From Caballeronia mineralivorans PML1(12) (GTDB lineage: Bacteria > Pseudomonadota > Gammaproteobacteria > Burkholderiales > Burkholderiaceae): a stretch of DNA of 47,801 nt. The notes under the pieces are model-generated. The model saw only the letters and a list, made by a program, of their open reading frames with translations. It had not been told where the DNA came from and searched no databases. Where the stretch lies: the NCBI RefSeq assembly GCF_001028175.1, contig NZ_AEJF01000236.1:1-47801 (forward strand), read 5' to 3'. Position 1 is the first letter of the stretch, and each line of letters starts with the position of its first letter. The position numbers and the translations under genes are program-made. This document shows positions 43,469 through 47,801 of the stretch, piece after piece.

Positions 43469-44092
43469 TTACCCTGCGTTGTGCATCGAACGCGCCATTT
43501 CGTTCTGGCCGCGCGCGTCGAGCGTATCGGCGGCAGTGTGCCGATCACGCGCGTCCTTGTTCTGACTGAGCTTCGACTTGCCCACCATCGACGTCACGGC
43601 AATCTCGATACCCACGATATTGCGCAGCAAGCTATCGATGAACTCGGGCGAAGAATCTCCCATTTTCCATGGCCTGGGTTCATTGGCCTCATGTCGGCGC
43701 GTTAGACGCGCGACCATGCCGCGTACGAAACGATCATCGTCGCGCACGGTGAGATTGCCGTAGGCATGCACCACCTCATAGTTCCACGTCGGAACCTGCC
43801 GATGCGCCTCATGCTTGCTCGGATACCAGTTCGGCGAGATATAGGCATCCGCCCCACGAAAGATCACCATGACTGGCGTACCCGTCGCACACCGCTGCCA
43901 GACGTCGTTTGCACGGGCAACATGGGCCGTCAGCAGACCGTGCTCCCCTTGAGCCGGATCGAATTCGAACGGAATGTGATTGGCGTCCAGCCCCGAGCGT
44001 GTATGCGTGACGAGCGTGCCGAGCGGATGCGCCCGGATGATGCGTTGCAATTCCTCGGCGCGGGTTTCGGCGAAGTGCGGTGGGATATACAT
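43469..44092 (-). CDS. FMN-binding PaiB-like protein
   Basis: A 207-residue protein of the PaiB/FMN-binding split-barrel family. The start Met-Tyr-Ile-Pro-Pro-His-Phe and the block Leu-Gly-Thr-Leu-Val-Thr...His-Ile-Pro-Phe are characteristic, as are Tyr-Ile-Ser-Pro-Asn-Trp-Tyr and Val-Pro-Thr-Trp-Asn-Tyr-Glu. PaiB was described in Bacillus as a negative regulator of sporulation and protease genes. Biochemical roles in other bacteria are unclear. It is divergent from the MocR-type gene with 87 bases between starts, and heads the three-gene group. Confidence 0.88.
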   Translation of the reverse strand: MYIPPHFAETRAEELQRIIRAHPLGTLVTHTRSGLDANHIPFEFDPAQGEHGLLTAHVARANDVWQRCATGTPVMVIFRGADAYISPNWYPSKHEAHRQVPTWNYEVVHAYGNLTVRDDDRFVRGMVARLTRRHEANEPRPWKMGDSSPEFIDSLLRNIVGIEIAVTSMVGKSKLSQNKDARDRHTAADTLDARGQNEMARSMHNAG

Positions 44093-44179
44093 CGTGCTTG
44101 CCTGATTCGATGTGATGTAAAAGTCACAACTGTCGCTCGAAACAGGCACAATGAGAAGATCCAGTTTTCGTCGATCTAT

Positions 44180-45667
44180 GTGGACCAGTTTCTCATGTCG
44201 CCAGACCGGGATGCCTCTGGAACGGGGCGCCGCATTTACGAGCTCTTGCGCGCACAGATGGCCGACGGAACGCTTCAGGCGGGCGCACGGGTGCCCTCCA
44301 CACGGGCGCTCGCGGCCGATCTGGGTGTATCGCGTACCACCGTCACGTCGGCTTATGAACAGCTCGCGGCCGAAGGTTTCATTGTCACCGCCGCGGGGCG
44401 AGCGGCGCGCGTCGCCAGTCCGCCGATTGCGCTCGCGGTTTCGAGTCCGCCTCGGTCTAACGGGTCCGCGCCTTCCCTTTCCGCATATGGTCGACGCGTG
44501 TCGGCGATTGCGACGCCGATACTGCCTCTCGCGGGAATGGGCCGCATCGACTTTCTGTATGGAGCACTGGCGGCTCGCGACTTTCCCGTATTGCTCTGGC
44601 GGCGTGCGTACCAGGCCGAACTGCTGCGCCAAAAGGATAGCCTCTACTACGTCGCGCCCGAAGGTGACGCGTCATTGCGGCGCGCACTTCAAAGCTATGT
44701 GCGACGCGCCCGCGGGCTCGTTTGCGATGCCGAACAGATTCTCGTCGTGAGCGGCACGCAGCAGGCCATCGACCTGTGCGCACGCCTGCTGCTCGATCCC
44801 GGCGATGCCGCTCTTTTCGAGGACCCGGGGTATCTCATCGCGCGCGATTGCTTCGAGGCCGCCGGAGTCCGGCTCTTGCCCGCCGCAGTCGATGAGCACG
44901 GTCTGGACACGCGGCGCTTGCCGCGCAATAGTCGCGCGCGTCTCGTGTACGTGACGCCTTCGCATCAGTTTCCGCTGGGCGGCGTATTACCCATCGGGCG
45001 ACGCCTCGAACTGCTTCAGTGGGCGCAACGTCACGGCGCCTGGGTAATCGAGGACGACTACGACGGAGAGTTTCGCTACGGCCAGCGGCCGATCGACGCA
45101 CTGCAGTCGATCGATTCCAATGGCCGCGTGATTTACGTCGGTACGTTTTCCAAAGCGCTGTCGCCGCACCTTCGACTTGGCTATCTGATCTTGCCCGTCG
45201 AACTGGTGCCGGTCTTCCGGCAGGCCAAGCGCCTGAGCGATCGTCACGCGCCGGTACTCGAACAGCGTGTGCTGGCCTCCCTAATCGACAGCGGCGCTTA
45301 TGAGCGCCATGTGAGACGAGTACGGCGCGAGTACGAGCGCCGTCGTGCCTCGCTGCTCGATGCCATCGCACATCACTTGCCTGCCGGGGCTCAGGTCACC
45401 GGCACCGCAGCCGGACTGCATGTGTTGTTGTGGTTGCCGTTCCTGCGCTGGGAGGACGAGCGCGCGCTGGTGGCCGCCGCTAATGACCGTGGCGTGGGCG
45501 TCTACCCCGTGTCGCCGCTGTTTGCCGAGACGCGGCCTTCCGCTCAGAGTCGAGCCGCGGGGTTGATCCTCGGCTACGCCAGTCTGACGGTCGATGAGAT
45601 TCAGAAAGGAATCAGGATGCTGGCCGCGGCGATTGCAGAATTTCGTTCGAAGCGCGCCGATCCGTGA
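44180..45667 (+). CDS. MocR/PdxR-type regulator (GntR HTH fused to aminotransferase fold)
   Basis: A 495-residue fusion. The N-terminal GntR winged helix (Ile-Tyr-Glu-Leu-Leu-Arg-Ala-Gln-Met, then Arg-Val-Pro-Ser-Thr-Arg-Ala-Leu-Ala-Ala-Asp-Leu-Gly-Val-Ser-Arg) covers about residues 15-80. A class I aminotransferase-like domain follows, with the PLP-binding Lys325 in Thr-Phe-Ser-Lys-Ala-Leu-Ser-Pro and Asp-Asp-Tyr-Asp-Gly-Glu-Phe-Arg before it. Such proteins sense PLP or PLP-amino acid adducts. GTG 44180 fits the family better than ATG 44195, but the choice is uncertain. It probably controls the divergent PaiB-like, ABM and LysE genes. Confidence 0.88.
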   Translation: MDQFLMSPDRDASGTGRRIYELLRAQMADGTLQAGARVPSTRALAADLGVSRTTVTSAYEQLAAEGFIVTAAGRAARVASPPIALAVSSPPRSNGSAPSLSAYGRRVSAIATPILPLAGMGRIDFLYGALAARDFPVLLWRRAYQAELLRQKDSLYYVAPEGDASLRRALQSYVRRARGLVCDAEQILVVSGTQQAIDLCARLLLDPGDAALFEDPGYLIARDCFEAAGVRLLPAAVDEHGLDTRRLPRNSRARLVYVTPSHQFPLGGVLPIGRRLELLQWAQRHGAWVIEDDYDGEFRYGQRPIDALQSIDSNGRVIYVGTFSKALSPHLRLGYLILPVELVPVFRQAKRLSDRHAPVLEQRVLASLIDSGAYERHVRRVRREYERRRASLLDAIAHHLPAGAQVTGTAAGLHVLLWLPFLRWEDERALVAAANDRGVGVYPVSPLFAETRPSAQSRAAGLILGYASLTVDEIQKGIRMLAAAIAEFRSKRADP

Positions 45668-45890
45668 CGTGATCCAGTCGCGATGCGAGCTTTTAGTCAC
45701 ACAACTACCGTACCGAACGGACGGTTCGACATTGGGTGGCGGGTCCGATCAGTTTACCGGTCATCGAGTGAACAATCTTGCGACAGGAAGCATTGGTCGC
45801 GTGCTGCCGACAGGTAATCGCCGGCCAGATTCAGTCGCAGGAAGAAGATTCACAGCCGTCCGTTCCTGAGCGGCCACGGGACGACCTCCA
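45668..45890. other. Non-coding stretch ahead of a barrel-protein remnant
   Basis: About 220 bp follow the MocR-type stop. Translation in the three forward frames shows no outer-membrane protein sequence, so the missing part of the downstream remnant is not simply frameshifted here. No terminator was seen. Confidence 0.4.
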
Positions 45891-46130
45891 TTGTTGATTT
45901 TGACCATCTCGATGACTGCGATGGCCGACATTCATGCTGCGCCGTTGCCTTTCGGACACATGGGTTCGTCGAAGGTGACGTGGCAAGCCATGACGGGCGT
46001 AGGTTATGCCATGAAATTGGCAGATGTCAGTCTCGCGTATCGCTACCTGGCGTTCCACGGGTCCAACGATCAACTCATGCAGACCGTTCGCATGAGCGGC
46101 CCAAGCCTGGGCGCAACCGTCCGGTTTTAA
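45891..46130 (+). pseudogene. C-terminal remnant of an outer-membrane beta-barrel protein
   Basis: The frame ends in a typical barrel C-terminus: alternating strands Val-Gly-Tyr-Ala-Met-Lys-Leu, Val-Ser-Leu-Ala-Tyr-Arg-Tyr-Leu and Leu-Gly-Ala-Thr-Val-Arg-Phe, finishing on the Phe recognised by the BAM machinery. It is similar in pattern to the last strands of OmpW-like and opacity-like proteins. Only about 50-60 barrel residues remain. There is no signal peptide, and the frame can only begin at TTG 45891 without a ribosome site. It is best read as a decayed 5'-truncated gene. Confidence 0.6.
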
Positions 46131-46143
46131 TCGGCCAGCCAGT

Positions 46144-47259
46144 TCAGTTGGCGACTTCTACCCGATTGCGTCCGTCACGCTTCGCCCGATACAAAGCGAG
46201 ATCGGCGGCTTCGATCAACTGTTTAACCTCTTCGCTTGGTTGTGGCACCTGCATGACGCCGCCTACGCTGATCGTCACCCGTTCGCTGGCTGAACCCGTG
46301 TGTGGCACCGCAAGTGCCTCGACCGCCATGCGGATCTTTTCGCCGAGCAGACGCAAGCCGCCCGCCGACGTGGACGGCAGCACCACTGCGAACTCCTCGC
46401 CGCCGAAACGCGCGGCGAGATCGGCGGGACGGTTCAGGCTCGATTCAATCGCGCGCGCGACGAGCTTCAGCACGTCGTCGCCGGCGACGTGGCCGTAGGT
46501 GTCGTTGTACGACTTGAAGTTGTCCACATCGATCATCAGGAAGCCGAGCGGCGACTGCTCTCGTGCAGCGCGTTTCCACTCGGCGTTCATGTAGTCGTCG
46601 AGGCAGCGACGGTTCGATAAACCCGTCAACCCGTCCGAATTCGTCAGGCGCTGCAGCTCCAGATTGGTTTCGAGCAGTTTCTGCTGCGACTGCCGCAATG
46701 CGCGGTACGCCTCGTCACGCTGCAGCAAGTTCAGATACGAGCGCGAGTGATAGCGAATCCGCGCGATCAATTCGATGCTGTCCGGTAACTTCACCAGATA
46801 GTCGTTAGCGCCCGCGGCAAACGCTGCGCTCTTGATGCGCGGCTCTTCCTTCGTCGACAACACGATGATCGGAATATCCCGCGTCGACTCGTGCTCACGG
46901 TATTGGCGCACCAGCGTCAGCCCGTCCACACCGGGCATGACCAGATCCTGCAGGATCACGGTCGGCCGCGTGGTCTGGGCAACCCGCAATGCGTCCTCGG
47001 GATTCGCACAGTAGTGGAAATCCAGCCGCGGCTGATCCACCAGCGCGCGGCGCACCGCTTCAGCCACGATCGTCTGATCGTCGACGAGCAGCACCATGAC
47101 TGGGCTCTCGGCTGCACTGGGCGCGTTCAGCGCATCGGCAAGCAGGTCGGCGGCCGAACGCTCCTCGGCGGCAGTATCGAGAGGATCGGCCGGGCTTTCC
47201 GGATTGGCCTGAGCGCGCCGTGCGCGCTCGGCCAGCGGATCTGCATTTCGATGTTCCAT
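46144..47259 (-). CDS. wspR: Diguanylate cyclase response regulator WspR
   Basis: A 371-residue response regulator that makes cyclic di-GMP when phosphorylated. After a polar N-terminal extension of about 53 residues comes a receiver domain (Leu-Leu-Val-Asp-Asp-Gln, phospho-acceptor Asp in Ile-Leu-Gln-Asp-Leu-Val-Met-Pro-Gly-Val-Asp-Gly). A helical linker follows, then a GGDEF domain with Gly-Gly-Glu-Glu-Phe. The inhibitory site Arg-Pro-Ala-Asp is five residues ahead of it, so product feedback is likely. It follows the Pseudomonas WspR sequence closely along its length. AGGAT precedes ATG 47259. It lies 34 bases after wspF. Confidence 0.92.
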   Translation of the reverse strand: MEHRNADPLAERARRAQANPESPADPLDTAAEERSAADLLADALNAPSAAESPVMVLLVDDQTIVAEAVRRALVDQPRLDFHYCANPEDALRVAQTTRPTVILQDLVMPGVDGLTLVRQYREHESTRDIPIIVLSTKEEPRIKSAAFAAGANDYLVKLPDSIELIARIRYHSRSYLNLLQRDEAYRALRQSQQKLLETNLELQRLTNSDGLTGLSNRRCLDDYMNAEWKRAAREQSPLGFLMIDVDNFKSYNDTYGHVAGDDVLKLVARAIESSLNRPADLAARFGGEEFAVVLPSTSAGGLRLLGEKIRMAVEALAVPHTGSASERVTISVGGVMQVPQPSEEVKQLIEAADLALYRAKRDGRNRVEVAN

Positions 47260-47293
47260 GACTGAATCCTGTTCTGTGTCGAGTTCGAGCGCC

Positions 47294-47801
47294 TCATTTG
47301 CGCGACGATGCAAATACCTTCTGCAAGGCATTCGCGATGTTCGGGAGCGGCAGGATAGCCACCGCCGCATTCAGCGCGGCGGCCGCTTTCGGCATGCCAT
47401 AAACGGCGCATGTCGCTTCGTCCTGCGCGATCGTGTAATACCCCTTGGCGCGCATGGCGGCGAGGCCGGCTGCGCCGTCGCGGCCCATGCCGGTCAGCAG
47501 CACGCCGACGGCATTACCGCTCCAGCGCGCGACCACGCTCTGGAAAAATACGTCGATGGACGGCCGGTATGGTGTCGCCAGCGGCTCTTTCGTGTAGGCG
47601 AGCCGATTGCCGCCGCCGGAGAAATGCAGGTGATCGTTGGTCGCGGCGAGCAGCACGCAGCCAGGTTCTGGCCGGTCGCCCTCGCGAGCCACGCGCACCG
47701 GCAGCGCCGACTGTTCGTTGAGCCAGTCGGCCATGCCGAGCGCAAACGCCTGATCCACGTGCTGGACGATCACCGTGGCCGGCGCGAAGTCAGCCGGCAG
47801 T
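47294..47801 (-). CDS. wspF: CheB-type methylesterase WspF, C-terminal part (cut by window edge)
   Basis: The frame stays open to the right edge and gives about 168 residues of a CheB methylesterase domain: Leu-Pro-Ala-Asp-Phe, Val-Gln-His-Val-Asp with the catalytic His, and Leu-Leu-Thr-Gly-Met-Gly-Arg-Asp-Gly-Ala with the catalytic Asp. The active-site Ser and the receiver domain would lie beyond the window. CheB proteins demethylate chemoreceptors. Immediately upstream of wspR, this is WspF, which resets the Wsp surface sensor. Confidence 0.88.
   Translation of the reverse strand, partial: LPADFAPATVIVQHVDQAFALGMADWLNEQSALPVRVAREGDRPEPGCVLLAATNDHLHFSGGGNRLAYTKEPLATPYRPSIDVFFQSVVARWSGNAVGVLLTGMGRDGAAGLAAMRAKGYYTIAQDEATCAVYGMPKAAAALNAAVAILPLPNIANALQKVFASSRK

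Overview
The window reads as chromosomal DNA of a high-GC betaproteobacterium of the Burkholderiaceae, most likely Paraburkholderia, Caballeronia or Burkholderia. This is inferred from codon use, the density of LysR-type regulators and MFS carriers, a Wsp-type chemosensory edge, and gene families typical of that group. No rRNA, tRNA, CRISPR array, intact insertion sequence, prophage or replication origin was seen. Most of the window is accessory metabolism: small catabolic islands, each with its own regulator and transporter.

Layout. 1-1337: tail of an upstream gene and an MFS carrier. 1361-5970: a carboxylate/CoA island with a family III CoA-transferase, a LysR regulator, an MFS carrier and a crotonase-fold protein that lacks both usual catalytic glutamates. 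5972-7357: a flavin disulfide oxidoreductase. 7594-13311: a tight operon of aldehyde dehydrogenase, MFS carrier, enolase-superfamily protein and GMC oxidoreductase, followed by a convergent LysR gene. This looks like an oxidation-dehydration pathway of unknown substrate. Its enolase-superfamily member has Gly where the first metal-binding Asp should be. 14556-18826: an ATPase/kinase-like protein, a saccharopine-dehydrogenase-like enzyme with an Lrp regulator, a Spy/CpxP-like periplasmic protein and small proteins. 18828-19646: a YhfC-type membrane protease.

19666-25055 is a 2-ketogluconate utilisation operon, kguE-kguK-kguT-kguD with ptxS at its end. A 14-bp palindrome very close to the PtxS operator lies in front of kguE. 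25384-27466: a LysR regulator divergent from a YeiH-type exporter. 27625-29208: a glutathione transferase and DkgB (2,5-diketogluconate reductase). 29301-33893: a CadR-like MerR regulator divergent from a CadA-type metal ATPase with a recognisable MerR-type promoter, then a ClC/CBS protein. 34178-34724: two small proteins. 34773-41556: a TetR regulator divergent from a complete RND tripartite efflux operon that ends in a strong terminator.

41557-42401 is a gene-poor patch with two copies of an imperfect repeat. 42402-45667: a LysE exporter, a small monooxygenase-like protein and a PaiB-like flavin protein, divergent from a MocR-type regulator. 45891-46130 is the C-terminal stub of an outer-membrane barrel protein. 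The right edge carries wspR and the 3' part of wspF, the output end of a surface-sensing cyclic-di-GMP pathway.

The observations most worth following are the enolase-superfamily protein without its first metal ligand inside an unassigned operon, the crotonase without its glutamates, the kgu/PtxS module, and the repeat-bearing patch after the RND operon. I did not find a clearly new defence or mobile system.
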